Shown here: one piece after another, positions 17,560-26,549 of the stretch
Layout of the letters: the number at the start of each line of letters is the position of its first letter
How positions within the stretch are numbered: the first letter of the stretch is position 1
Made by a program: the position numbers and the translations under genes
Assembly (NCBI GenBank): GCA_965248675.1
Contig: CBDFJZ010000006.1
Location: forward strand, 248,001 to 312,000
Reading direction: 5' to 3'
Source: UBA6627 sp965248675
GTDB lineage: Bacteria; Chloroflexota; Dehalococcoidia; UBA2979
DNA length: 64,000 nucleotides
The notes under the pieces: model-generated
The model's input: only the letters and a program-made list of their open reading frames with translations
Database searches by the model: none
Told to the model about the DNA's origin: nothing

Positions 17560-18366
17560 TCAGAGGCCCTTTGCCAGTTCCAGGTTTTCGATCGCGCGGT
17601 CAATCGGCGCGATGCGTCGCCCACCCGACGGGAGCTGCATACCTTGGGCGCTCCCGCTCTCCGACATCCCCGTGGGAGCAAACGCGTGGTTGGTGAAGCC
17701 CTGCTCATCCTGCGCCTGATTGATCGAGAGCTTGATCATGCGCAGGTTGAAGGCGTCGTTCTCAGCGACGCGCCCGGCGAAGCCCATCGCCTGATCGTCC
17801 AGCTCGTCCACGGGCAGCACGCGGTTGACGAAGCCAACCTCGCGCGCCTCATCAGCGCGTATGAAGCGCGGCTCGTAGAGAAGCTCCTTCGCCTTACGGA
17901 TGCCCACGTCCCAGGGGACCGTGCAGTATTGGCCCTTCGTGGGCAGGAACATCGCATCGTCGGCGGCGAAAATGACGTCGAACATCGCGATCACCATCCA
18001 GCCGCCCCAGATGCAGTACCCCTGCACGGCCGCGATCGTCGGAATCGGGAGGTTCCGCCAGCGGAGCCCGGGCTCCCAGTAGATCTCATAACTCCGCTGG
18101 AACGTGCCGATCCCGCCGGGCAGGAAGGGTCGCTCCTCGTCGTCCTTGAGCTTCTCCGGCGTCCCTAGGTCGTGGCCGGCAGAGAAGTGTGGGCCCTCGC
18201 CACGGAGCAGAATCACGCCCACCTCCGGGTCGTCCACTGCAGCGGTGAACGCGTGGTCGAGCTCCTCGATGCAGATGCGGCCAACCGGGTTCCGATAGTG
18301 TGGCCGGTTAAGGCTCACCCGCGCCACCCGACCGACGCGCTCGTAGGTGATCTGTGTGTAGTCCAT
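17560..18366 (-). CDS. Enoyl-CoA hydratase/isomerase family protein
   Basis: The 268-residue crotonase-fold enzyme starts at ATG 18366, with GGAGG 5 bases upstream. It contains VSLNRPHYRNPVG, the oxyanion-hole strand VILLRGEGPHFSAGHDLG, and AAVQGYCIWGGWMVIAMFDV. The usual catalytic Glu region reads PTKGQYCTVPWDVGIRKA, unlike the standard hydratase, so the reaction may differ (isomerase or other crotonase chemistry). It lies downstream of an LLM oxygenase gene in the same direction. Confidence 0.85.
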   Translation of the reverse strand: MDYTQITYERVGRVARVSLNRPHYRNPVGRICIEELDHAFTAAVDDPEVGVILLRGEGPHFSAGHDLGTPEKLKDDEERPFLPGGIGTFQRSYEIYWEPGLRWRNLPIPTIAAVQGYCIWGGWMVIAMFDVIFAADDAMFLPTKGQYCTVPWDVGIRKAKELLYEPRFIRADEAREVGFVNRVLPVDELDDQAMGFAGRVAENDAFNLRMIKLSINQAQDEQGFTNHAFAPTGMSESGSAQGMQLPSGGRRIAPIDRAIENLELAKGL

Positions 18367-18613
18367 CGTTCCTCCGATGCCCGAACGAACCGATCCGCCG
18401 TCCCCGCTGAACCGCGCTGCGGGTGCTGAGCATGAACGAGCGCAGCACCACGCGAAGTGCGGCCGGCTGCCGCGGCATTCGAGTGGGAGCGGCCGGGACG
18501 AAAAGCCCTGCGAGCCGACGCGATGGGTCATTACGACCGTGAAGCGCTCTTCGCGAACCTAGCCGGGCGGCCGGCCGCTCGTCAACGTGCCTCGGTCGCC
18601 CCCGGCATGGTCG

Positions 18614-19711
18614 CTAGTCGGCGAGGGCGAGCGCGCCGGGGGCCAGCTGGTCCGCGAACTGCGGCATGATCAGCCGCCCGAAGTCGCGCGCGGCCTCGTC
18701 GTGGGGGTAGCCGGAGAGGCAGAACTCGGTGCACCCGGCGTCGACGAACTCCTGCAGCGTGGCAGCCACCTGCTCCGGGTTGCCGACGATCGCCGTGCCC
18801 GCGCCTGAGCGCACCGTGCTGATGCCGGTCCAGAGGTGGGGGCCGATGCGATAGTCGTCCGCCGCCGAGGCCGCGACCTGCAGCTGCTGGTTGCGGTTGG
18901 CGTGCGAGTCACCGCGGGCGGCGGCTGCGATACGTTCGCGGAACGTCTCGGGCGCGCTGCCGATCAGCTCCCAGGCGGCGTCCCAGGCGTCCTCCTCCGT
19001 CGCGCGCATCACGATCTGGAGGCGCATACCGAAGTCCATCGCGGCCGGGTCGCGTCCCTGCGCCTCGGCGCGGCGGCGGATGTCGGCCACGGCCTCCGCG
19101 ATCTCCTCAGGACGCTGGCCCCAGAAGAGGTAGCAGTCCGCGTGCTTCGCGCCCACGTCGCGCGCGGCGGGGGAGACGCCGCCGATGTAGAAGCGCGGCC
19201 AGGGCTGCTGGTAGGGCTTCGGCAAGACGCGGGCGCCACGGAGCCGGAAGTGCTTGCCGTCGTAGTCGACGGGGCGATCGTTCGTCCAGACGAGCTTCAT
19301 GATCTCGCAGGTCTCGTCCATCACCTCGTAGCGCTCGTCGTGCTCGTAGTAGACGCCGTCGGCCGGCGAGGTGGAGCTGATCAGGTTGATCGAGATGCGG
19401 CCCTGGGACATCTGATCGAAGGTCGCGATCATCTTCGCCATGAGCGTGGGCACGATGTAGCCCGGGCGGGCCGCGATCAGCTGCGTCAGTTTCGAGGTGC
19501 GCGCGGAGACCATCGAACAGGCGACCCAGGCCTCGTAGCAGGTCACGTTGACCGGCACCAGGGTGTACTCGAGGCCCGCTTCCTCGCAGGCGTCGGCCAC
19601 CTGCATGAAGTAATCGAAGTTGGGCTCGTGATACGCCGTCGGGTCGCCGAGGCGCGTCTCCTCGCCGTGCGTCGGGATGTACCATCCGAAGTGCAGTCGG
19701 TCGTTGGCCAT
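18614..19711 (-). CDS. LLM class flavin-dependent monooxygenase (SsuD-like)
   Basis: The 365-residue product starts at ATG 19711; the frame extends to 19909 but the family start MANDRLHFGWYIPTHGEE and a GAGGGGG site upstream fix it here. It shows the SsuD-type features DACEEAGLEYTLVPVNVTCY, LISSTSPADGVYYEHDERYE and RFYIGGVSPAARDVGAKHAD. These enzymes use reduced FMN and oxygen to cleave sulfonates or oxidise other substrates. One of six LLM genes in the window. Confidence 0.88.
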   Translation of the reverse strand: MANDRLHFGWYIPTHGEETRLGDPTAYHEPNFDYFMQVADACEEAGLEYTLVPVNVTCYEAWVACSMVSARTSKLTQLIAARPGYIVPTLMAKMIATFDQMSQGRISINLISSTSPADGVYYEHDERYEVMDETCEIMKLVWTNDRPVDYDGKHFRLRGARVLPKPYQQPWPRFYIGGVSPAARDVGAKHADCYLFWGQRPEEIAEAVADIRRRAEAQGRDPAAMDFGMRLQIVMRATEEDAWDAAWELIGSAPETFRERIAAAARGDSHANRNQQLQVAASAADDYRIGPHLWTGISTVRSGAGTAIVGNPEQVAATLQEFVDAGCTEFCLSGYPHDEAARDFGRLIMPQFADQLAPGALALAD

Positions 19712-19721
19712 GGCAGCCCCC

Positions 19722-19746
19722 TCGGGTCCGGCTCCGGTTCTTCGAT
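19722..19746. repeat. 25-base direct repeat, copy 1
   Basis: Matches 19868-19892 with one mismatch. On the minus strand both copies end just before an ATGGC; copy 1 is at the start of the LLM gene. It looks like a partial duplication of the LLM leader. Confidence 0.55.
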
Positions 19747-19867
19747 GCGCGGAGTGTAGGCCAGCGTTGTCCCACGCGAACCGCATGATCAGTTCCCGCG
19801 CTTCGGCGCGGATCCGAGGTCGCGCGCACCGTCGCCTTCGACTCTTCCACGACCAGTAGCGTCGCCA

Positions 19868-19892
19868 TCGGGTCCGGCTCCTGTTCTTCGAT
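19868..19892. repeat. 25-base direct repeat, copy 2
   Basis: Second copy of the repeat at 19722-19746, 121 bases further upstream of the LLM start. The minus-strand frame that begins here (MATLLVVEESKATVR) soon loses coding character. Confidence 0.55.
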
Positions 19893-19988
19893 TTCTGGCC
19901 CCTGCGCACCTCACGTCCTTCGTGCCCAACCGCCCGGCCCCCTTGCTCGGTCCGCTATCCTGCGTCCGCCTCAAGGCACGGAGGCTCC

Positions 19989-20930
19989 GTGGAGTATCGA
20001 CGGCTTGGCAACAGCGGCCTGCGGGTGTCCGTGATCGGCCTCGGCGCTGTGACCTTCGGCAGCATCTGCGACGCCGCGGAGTCGGCATCGATGCTCGACG
20101 CCGCGCTGGCCGCCGGGGTGAACACGATCGACACATCCGACTCCTACGGTGCCGGCGTCTCCGAAGAGTACGTCGGCAACGCGGTGCGCTCGCGCCGTGA
20201 CGAGTGGATTGTGATGACCAAGTTCGCGAGCCGGATGGGCGACGGCCCCAATCGCGCCGGCGCTTCGCGCGGCTACATCCGTCAGGCGGTCGAGGCCTCG
20301 CTGCGGCGACTCGGCACGGACTACATCGACGTCTACCAGGTGCACAGACCCGACCCGGACACGCCCGCCGAGGAGACCATGTCCGCCCTGCACGACCTGG
20401 TGACCGCGGGCAAAGTGCGCTACATCGGCTGCTCGAACTATGCCGGGTGGCAGGTCGCGCAGGCGAACGAGGTGGCGGCACGTCACGGTTGGACGCCGTT
20501 CGTCGCGAGCCAGCCTCGCTACAACCTGCTCGAGCGCGCGATCGAGCGAGAGCACATCCCCTCGTGCGAGGCGTATGGGCTGGGGCTGATTCCCTACAGC
20601 CCGCTCGCAGGTGGCTTCCTGACCGGCAAGTACGAGCGCGGCGCGGATCCGCCCGAGGGCACCCGCTACGTCGACCGGAACCACTCGCTGTTCGGGCGAG
20701 TGTTCACCAAGCGGAACTTCGACCGCCTGGATGCGCTCTCCCGCTTCGCGGCGTCACGCGGTCTCTCGCTGACTGAGCTCGCGATCGGCTGGCTGGTGGC
20801 GCGGCCGATCAACTCGACCGTGATCGTCGGCGCGACGCGCCCGGAGCAGATCGCAGAGAACGCGGCCGCCGGCGAGGTCGCGCTGTCCGCGGAGGATCTC
20901 GTCGCGCTCGACGAGCTCACCAGCCCGTAG
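19989..20930 (+). CDS. Aldo/keto reductase
   Basis: The 313-residue product starts at GTG 19989 with GGAGG upstream and begins MEYRRLGNSGLRVSVIGLGA. The catalytic tetrad is visible: Asp and Tyr in TIDTSDSYGAG, Lys in MTKFASRMG, His in YQVHRPDPDT. The NADP site is SPLAGGFLTGKY and VIVGATRPEQIAENA. It is a (beta/alpha)8 NAD(P)H-dependent oxidoreductase of the AKR11/YajO-like type; the substrate is unknown. Divergent from the LLM gene on its left. Confidence 0.92.
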   Translation: MEYRRLGNSGLRVSVIGLGAVTFGSICDAAESASMLDAALAAGVNTIDTSDSYGAGVSEEYVGNAVRSRRDEWIVMTKFASRMGDGPNRAGASRGYIRQAVEASLRRLGTDYIDVYQVHRPDPDTPAEETMSALHDLVTAGKVRYIGCSNYAGWQVAQANEVAARHGWTPFVASQPRYNLLERAIEREHIPSCEAYGLGLIPYSPLAGGFLTGKYERGADPPEGTRYVDRNHSLFGRVFTKRNFDRLDALSRFAASRGLSLTELAIGWLVARPINSTVIVGATRPEQIAENAAAGEVALSAEDLVALDELTSP

Positions 20931-20937
20931 CGGCTCG

Positions 20938-20953
20938 GCACGAGCGGTCGTGC
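20938..20953 (+). terminator. Weak hairpin after the aldo/keto reductase
   Basis: GCACGA and TCGTGC pair across GCGG, 7 bases after the stop. There is no T-run; significance is low. Confidence 0.25.
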
Positions 20954-21099
20954 TGGACGCAGCTCAGGCTCCGCAACGACACTCGCAGCTGGCCACCGGC
21001 GGAGGTGCGGGGTAACGCCCTTGCCCTCAGGACCACCTCGAGGCGCCCACAGCCGCCTTCTCGCCGCTGCCCACACCAGCGCGAATCGCTCAGCCTCGG

Positions 21100-22263
21100 T
21101 CAGACCTTGAGACGAGGCATCAGCTCGTCAGTCCAGAGCTCGACCGAGCGTGTCGCGATCTCGTGGGTCAGGTTGCCCCACTCGAAGTTCGCCATCAGGT
21201 AGTTGGCGCCGGTGCTCGCATACTCGGTCAGATAGTCCGCGATCGTGTCGGGCGTACCCGCAAGCACGAGATCGCTGATCCCGCCCGGGTTGCTTCGGCG
21301 CGCATCGCGTGCCGCCCGCTCACCGTCCGACAACGTCGATAGGCTCGTCTCCAGTTCCGCCCGCTCGGCGGGCGCGTTCCAACGATCCGGGCCCGGCGGC
21401 GGCCAGTCCGCGTCCTCGCCGGCGGTCTCCGGCGTCCCCAGGAATTGATCCAGCGAGCGCCGTTCGGCCTCGAGGCGTCGCGGGGCCGTGAGGTTCCAGC
21501 GATAGGCCTCCCAGGCGGACTCCGCGAGCTCGATCGCCTGGGCCTCATCCTCGCGTACGACAATGTGCAGCATCAGGCCCACCATCGGCTCGGTGCCGTT
21601 GGGGTTCGTCGCGTCCGGGCCGTGGTGCTTCGTCCAGAGGCGCCGGAAGCGGGTGACGTTCGCCTCGAGGTTGTCCAATGAGCCGATGATGGCGCAGTTC
21701 ATGCCAAACCGCGCTGCCGTTTCGGTGTTCCGCATGTACCAGAGCGGCGGATGAGGTTGTTGGAGCGGCCGCAAGCGCATCGGCACTCGATCGAACGAGT
21801 GGAACCGTCCGTCGTACGTCAGCTCCTCGTGTGCCAGCCCTTCGAGCAGGATCGCGAACGTCTCGTCGAATCGCGCTCGATTCGTCTCTGGTTCGCCCTC
21901 CTGCCCCCAGAAGTAGGCCTCGAGCTCGCCTCCCGGGCCGACACCGATCTCCAAACGGCCACCCGAGAGGTTATCGAGCATGCACACCTCCTCGATCAGT
22001 CGCAGCGGATGATGCAGTGGGAGCACGTACACCCCGGCGCCGAACCGCAGCCGTTCCGTACGCTGCGCCACCGAGGCGAGGAAGACGTTCTGCGAGGGCG
22101 CCAGGCTGTGCACCGCGGGCGTGTGGTGCTCGGCGAGGTGATAGGAGTAGAAGCCGCTGCGATCGAGCTGCTCAATCAGCTGCAGGCGGTCGTTGTAGAG
22201 CCGGTCCAACCGCACGTCCGGCTGGTGCTCGATGTGGTCGAAGACCCCAACGCGAAGCGTCAC
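21100..22263 (-). CDS. LLM class flavin-dependent monooxygenase
   Basis: The 387-residue product starts at GTG 22263, with AGGAGGA 5 bases upstream; longer starts (to 22359) add unlikely sequence. It contains MTLRVGVFDHIEHQPDVR, GFYSYHLAEHHTPAVHSLAP, MLDNLSGGRLEIGVGPGGEL and LQQPHPPLWYMRNTETAARF, the bacterial luciferase-like TIM barrel with the FMN site. A long mid-protein insertion rich in Pro and Glu (about residues 275-320) is unusual. It lies 70 bases downstream of the broken permease gene. Confidence 0.9.
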   Translation of the reverse strand: MTLRVGVFDHIEHQPDVRLDRLYNDRLQLIEQLDRSGFYSYHLAEHHTPAVHSLAPSQNVFLASVAQRTERLRFGAGVYVLPLHHPLRLIEEVCMLDNLSGGRLEIGVGPGGELEAYFWGQEGEPETNRARFDETFAILLEGLAHEELTYDGRFHSFDRVPMRLRPLQQPHPPLWYMRNTETAARFGMNCAIIGSLDNLEANVTRFRRLWTKHHGPDATNPNGTEPMVGLMLHIVVREDEAQAIELAESAWEAYRWNLTAPRRLEAERRSLDQFLGTPETAGEDADWPPPGPDRWNAPAERAELETSLSTLSDGERAARDARRSNPGGISDLVLAGTPDTIADYLTEYASTGANYLMANFEWGNLTHEIATRSVELWTDELMPRLKV

Positions 22264-22333
22264 CGCTTCCTCCTGCTCCTCTGGACCACCTCCGGAGGGC
22301 GTAGCCGGTCCCTCGTTCCGAGCGACGACACGA

Positions 22334-23259
22334 TCAAGCCCCGCCGGAGACTCTGACACGCGGGTCCAGATAGACGTACGCGACGTCCACGAGCAGGTTG
22401 GTCATGACGACCACGAACGCGAAGAAGAGCACGTTGAACTGCAGCTGCGTGTAGTCCCTGAACACGATCGCGTTGAGCGTCAGCTTCCCGACGCCAGGGA
22501 GCGAGAAGATCTGCTCGATGATCACCGTCCCTCCGATCAGCGCGCTCACCTGCGCGCCGATCACGGTGATGATCGGGATCAGCGCGTTCCTCAGTGCGTG
22601 GCGCGGAGCACCGTCGCCTGGGTGAGACCCTTCGCGTAGGCGGTACGGACGTAATCGTGACGGAGCACCTCGAGCATCATCGCGCGGGTCAGCCGCATCA
22701 CGGTCGCGGAGAGCCCGTAGCCGAGGATCAACACCGGCAGCGTGAACTGCTGAATGTTGTGCAGTGGATCCTCAACAATCGATCGATACGTAAACGGCGG
22801 CACCCAGTGAAACTGAGTCGCGAGGAGCGTGAGGATCACAAGCGCGAGCCAGAAGTTGGGGACCGCCTGTCCGAGCACCGCCACAACCCTGATCACGTGA
22901 TCCAGCGGCCGACCTCGCTTGACCGCCGAGAGCGTCCCCAGCGGCAAAGCGATCAGCAGAGACAGAGCGATGCTCAGCGTCGCCAGCTCGACAGTCGCCG
23001 GCAGCCGTCGAAGGAACTGCTTCGTCACCGGAAGACCGGTGTCGAGCGAGTCACCGAACTCACCCCGAAACATTCCGCCGATCCACTCGAAGTACTGCTC
23101 CGTGAGTGGGCGATCGAGTCCCAGCGCCTCACGCAGTGCCGCATGGTCTTCGGGCGTCGCATACTCCCCGAGGCGCACCGCCGCGAGGTCACCCGGGATG
23201 ATCCGAATCACGAAGAAGGTGGCTACGCTGACGGCGAGGAACACAGGAATCGTCGCCAC
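22334..23259 (-). pseudogene. Dipeptide-type ABC transporter permease (DppB-like), frameshifted
   Basis: Two frames together give a complete DppB/OppB-like permease. The first, from GTG 23259, has MATIPVFLAVSVATFFVIRI, a cytoplasmic lobe, five hydrophobic segments and YVRTAYAKGLTQATVLRATH, then TGA at 22591-22593. The second continues ALRNALIPIITVIGAQVSAL and ends at 22334. Deleting two bases (a repeated GC near 22601-22604) restores VLRHALRNALIPIIT, the conserved EAA-loop sequence. Upstream of the GTG, a longer N terminus from an ATG is cut by an in-frame TGA. The permease is thus broken or damaged by error. Confidence 0.75.
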
Positions 23260-23317
23260 CAGTCTTGTCGCGAGGTATCGGGCGATGACTCAGCAACCTC
23301 GTGTGGTCATCTGTGGC

Positions 23318-23524
23318 TCACGCCTCTCGCAGTCGCGGATCCAGCACGTCTCGAACGGTGTCTCCGAAGAGGTTGAACACCAGCACGGTGATCGTGATCG
23401 CAAGGCCGGGGAAGATCACCAGCCAGGGAGCGAGCACGAAGATGTTGCGGCCCTCGCCGGACATCATGGCGACCTCGACGACGCGCACGCCCGCGAGCGG
23501 TGGTTTGCTCGCATCGCCGGCCAC
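23318..23524 (-). pseudogene. Chimeric fragment: CaiB/BaiF start joined to DppC end
   Basis: A 69-codon open frame starts at GTG 23524, one base after the hydratase stop, with MAGDASKPPLAGVRVVEVA, the typical opening of a type III CoA-transferase (CaiB/BaiF). It then switches in frame to SGEGRNIFVLAPWLVIFPGL and VFNLFGDTVRDVLDPRLREA, the C-terminal end of a DppC-type ABC permease. More than 350 residues of the transferase and more than 200 of the permease are absent. The junction lies near 23465-23475 and marks a deletion, rearrangement or assembly join. Confidence 0.7.
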
Positions 23525-23525
23525 G

Positions 23526-24311
23526 CTACTGGCCCGTGAATTCCGCGTCGCGCTTCTCGACGAATGCGCGCGTGCCCTCGCGTGCGTCGTCCGAGGCGGA
23601 GGCGAGGCGGGAGTATTCCTGGTAGAGGCGCAGTCCGTCGGCCAGCGGCAGCGCTCGGCCACGCAGCGCCAGCTCCTTGATCAGCCGCACCGCGATCGGC
23701 GCGTTCGAAGCGACCGCGTCGGCAAGGCTTCGGGCGGTTGAGAGCAGCTCGGCCTCGGCCACCACGCGGCTGACGAGGCCGGTGCGGAGCGCCGTCTCGG
23801 CGTCCATGAAGTCGCCGGTCAGCAGCAGCTCCATCGCGCTCGAGGTGCCCACGATCTCGGGCAGGCGCAAAGCGCCATAGCCGTGCAGGATGCCGCGCTT
23901 CACCTCGGGCGCGCCGAACTGCGCCGAGGGGGTCGCGATCCGGATGTCGCAGAAGAGCGCGAGCTCGAGTCCGCCGGCGAGGCAGTAGCCGTTGATCGCG
24001 GCGATCAGCGGTTTCGAGCACTCGAGGCCATTGTCGAAGCGCCGCCCGCGCCAGGGCTGCCAGCCGAGCCCCTCCCCGCGGCCGGCGAGTTCCGCGAGGT
24101 CGTGACCGGCCGAGAAGGCGCGGCTGCCGGCGCCGGTCACGATCATCGCGCGCACGTTGCGGTCGCTCTCGGCTGCACGCACCGCGTCGCCGATGGCAGC
24201 ATACATCGCATCGGTCATCGCGTTCATCTTCTCGGGCCGGTTCACCGTCAGCGTCGCCACGTGGCGATCGAGCTCGTACGTGACTTCGGGGACCGAGGGG
24301 TCAGGAGACAC
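23526..24311 (-). CDS. Enoyl-CoA hydratase/isomerase family protein
   Basis: The 261-residue crotonase-fold protein starts at GTG 24311, overlapping the upstream amidohydrolase by 11 bases. It shows LTVNRPEKMNAMTDAMYAAI, the oxyanion strand AMIVTGAGSRAFSAGHDLAE, CLAGGLELALFCDIRIATPS with the first Glu-region, and APEVKRGILHGYGALRLPEI. The C-terminal helices are complete. It would act on a CoA thioester in the catabolic set that includes the adjacent truncated CoA-transferase. Confidence 0.9.
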   Translation of the reverse strand: MSPDPSVPEVTYELDRHVATLTVNRPEKMNAMTDAMYAAIGDAVRAAESDRNVRAMIVTGAGSRAFSAGHDLAELAGRGEGLGWQPWRGRRFDNGLECSKPLIAAINGYCLAGGLELALFCDIRIATPSAQFGAPEVKRGILHGYGALRLPEIVGTSSAMELLLTGDFMDAETALRTGLVSRVVAEAELLSTARSLADAVASNAPIAVRLIKELALRGRALPLADGLRLYQEYSRLASASDDAREGTRAFVEKRDAEFTGQ

Positions 24312-25167
24312 GGGACTCCACCTGTTCCAGCAGCCGCGCGGCGTTGCCACCGAGCCAGCGCTCTTTGACGTCGTCCTTGAGCGGCAGCGCCTGCAGCTCC
24401 TCGACGGCGCGGGCGTACGGGATCATGTTGTCGGTCGCGAACAGCACCCGGTCGCTGAGCAGCGACGAGTTGCCGTGCTGCATCAGCAGCTCCCAGCCCG
24501 CGCCCGGCGTGCCGATGTACTTCGGAGCGACCGCACCGATCTCGATGAAGACGTTGGCATGCTTCCAGGCGACCGCCACCAGCTCCGGCACCCAGGGCCA
24601 CCCGCCGTGGTTCGCGACGATCACGAGCTCCGGGAAGTCGCAGGCCACGTCGCAGAGGTAGAGCGGGCGCCCGAATTTGATCGGTCGGTCGTTCGAGAAG
24701 TTGATCGACGTGTGGATGGTGACGGGCACGCCCAGCTCCTGGCACTTCTGGTACAGGGGATAGAAGCGCCGGTCGTTGGCCAGCAGGCGGTAGGAGAACG
24801 GCTGCAGGTTGACCCCTCGGGCGCCGCGTTCCCGCACCTCGCGCTCGACCACGGCGGCCATGTCGTCGCTCGTCCCGGGGTTCACGGTGACGTAGCCGAC
24901 GAGGCGGTCCGGGTGCTCGGCGACGATCCGGTGGACGGCATCGTTCATGCGCCGATAGTCCCCGTCGGCCCACTCCGCCTGCAGCACAGCGCGGTCGATC
25001 CCCGCCGAGGTGAACGCCTCGACCATCGCCCCGCCGTCACCGCCGCCCCCGCGCTCGCCCGCGTAGATGCGGCCGTAGTTTGCCATGTACTCGTTGTCGC
25101 GCCCCTCCGAGGGGTCGACCCACTCCGAGGCTGGCAGCGTCACGCGAAAGTCGATGACCTCACCCAT
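24301..25167 (-). CDS. Amidohydrolase (ACMSD/Amidohydro_2-like)
   Basis: The 288-residue TIM-barrel hydrolase starts at ATG 25167 with GGAGGG upstream. It has VTIHTSINFSNDRPIKFG (metal His), FPELVIVANHGGWPWVPEL (second His) and LFATDNMIPYARAVEEL (Asp), the residue order of the amidohydrolase-2 family. The usual N-terminal HxH is not apparent (IDFRVTLP), so metal binding may be altered; decarboxylase or hydrolase chemistry is possible. First gene of an operon with the overlapping enoyl-CoA hydratase. Confidence 0.82.
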   Translation of the reverse strand: MGEVIDFRVTLPASEWVDPSEGRDNEYMANYGRIYAGERGGGGDGGAMVEAFTSAGIDRAVLQAEWADGDYRRMNDAVHRIVAEHPDRLVGYVTVNPGTSDDMAAVVEREVRERGARGVNLQPFSYRLLANDRRFYPLYQKCQELGVPVTIHTSINFSNDRPIKFGRPLYLCDVACDFPELVIVANHGGWPWVPELVAVAWKHANVFIEIGAVAPKYIGTPGAGWELLMQHGNSSLLSDRVLFATDNMIPYARAVEELQALPLKDDVKERWLGGNAARLLEQVESRVS

Positions 25168-25468
25168 CGCACCCTCCGTTCCTCCAGGTACGCGCACTCT
25201 GGGATCGAGCCGATCCGCATCTCCAGGCAGTGCGTACGTTAACCGCATCGTCGCCGACGATCAGCCAGAGAAGGTTCGGCGCGCTCAGGTGTTCGTGCTC
25301 GTCTCGGCGGCTACGAACGAAACCGTGGGGCGCTGGTCGATTCAGGATGCGGCGAGCACGTTGCCCACGAACCCCGTCGGTGGTCGCTTACCTGACGCGC
25401 CGCTCCTGCGCGGCGGAGGCGTTCCGGTGCCGCGTCAGCTCGCGGTCCGGCGTGCGATCGGAGGAGCG
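25168..25468. other. Intergenic region, no supported gene
   Basis: Spacer of 301 bases between the amidohydrolase start and the end of the next LLM gene, both on the minus strand. Only the GGAGGG ribosome site of the amidohydrolase at the left edge is recognisable; no hairpin or repeat stands out. Confidence 0.5.
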
Positions 25469-26467
25469 CTAGCGAAAAGCCGGCATGACCTCAGCGGCGA
25501 ACAGGCGAAGGTCCGCTACGGAGGCGCCGGCGAAGAGGACCTGCTCGACGCCACCAGCCTGGAGGCGCTGCAAACGCTCGATGCACTCGTCGGGAGTGCC
25601 GAGGATCGCGCCGGCTTCGGCCGTGTCGCGACGGGCGTCGGGCGCGGAGTAGAAGGGGTTGCTCGGCTCGCCATCCCTGGTCGCCGAGGAGGCCTCGGCG
25701 AGCACGGTGAGCGTGGCCATCTGGCGTTCGAGCTGGCGGTCGCGATCAGCCTCGGAATGGGCGATGCGGAGCGCGCGAGTGACGGCGATGTCGGCGGGCG
25801 AGTACGCGAGGCCGGCTGCCTCGCGCGAGGCTCGGTAGCGGGCCAGGCGTTGGGCGGTGAGGTCGAACGAGCCGACCTGGTCGAGGAACAGACGGTAGCC
25901 GTCGCGGGCGGCGCGCTCGATCGACGGCGGGCTGCCGGCGCCGAGCCAGAGCGGCGGGTGTGGTTGCTGAACCGGGCGCGGCTCGATCACGACGTCCTCG
26001 AAGGTCCAGTGGCGTCCGTGATGGGAGAACCGATCCTCGGAGGCCCAGGCGAGGCGCAGCACGATCATCGCTTCGTCGAAGCGCGTCTGCGCCTCGTCGG
26101 GGGTGACGCCGAAGCCGGTGAATTCGTAGTCGCGGTAGCCACGCCCCACTCCGAGGTCGAGGCGTCCGTTCGAGAGCACGTCGACGGTCGCCGCCTGCTC
26201 GGCGAGCAGCAATGGGTTGTGCCACGGCACGACGACGACGGCGGTCCCTAGCCGCAGCGTCGAGGTCCGGGCGGAGAGGTGGCTGAGGAGGTTCAACGAC
26301 GAGGAGATCTGGCCGCGCCCGGTGAAATGGTGCTCGACGAGGTAGACGCCGTAGAAACCGAGCTGTTCCGCTTCGGCGGCGGCGTCGACGTACGCGCCGT
26401 ACGCGGTCTGGTCGTCGGCACCCCAGGCGGCGCCGCGCGATGGGCCGCCGAACAGCCCGAACTTCAC
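25469..26467 (-). CDS. LLM class flavin-dependent monooxygenase
   Basis: The 332-residue luciferase-like protein begins MKFGLFGGPSRGAAWG and has GFYGVYLVEHHFTGRGQISS, LLAEQAATVDVLSNGRLDLG, VGRGYRDYEFTGFGV and VQQPHPPLWLGAGSPPSIER. The EHH and GVGRG motifs place it in the FMN-type group rather than the F420-dependent one. The C terminus (DECIERLQRLQAGGVEQVLF) is standard. It lies between an amidohydrolase and an iron-dependent alcohol dehydrogenase, all on the same strand. Confidence 0.9.
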   Translation of the reverse strand: MKFGLFGGPSRGAAWGADDQTAYGAYVDAAAEAEQLGFYGVYLVEHHFTGRGQISSSLNLLSHLSARTSTLRLGTAVVVVPWHNPLLLAEQAATVDVLSNGRLDLGVGRGYRDYEFTGFGVTPDEAQTRFDEAMIVLRLAWASEDRFSHHGRHWTFEDVVIEPRPVQQPHPPLWLGAGSPPSIERAARDGYRLFLDQVGSFDLTAQRLARYRASREAAGLAYSPADIAVTRALRIAHSEADRDRQLERQMATLTVLAEASSATRDGEPSNPFYSAPDARRDTAEAGAILGTPDECIERLQRLQAGGVEQVLFAGASVADLRLFAAEVMPAFR

Positions 26468-26549
26468 GATGTGGCGCTCATCGGGGCGACTCTACGAAAC
26501 CGGGGTCCGGCTATGGCTTCTGTGGGCGCGAACGTCTGCGGCTTGCTCC

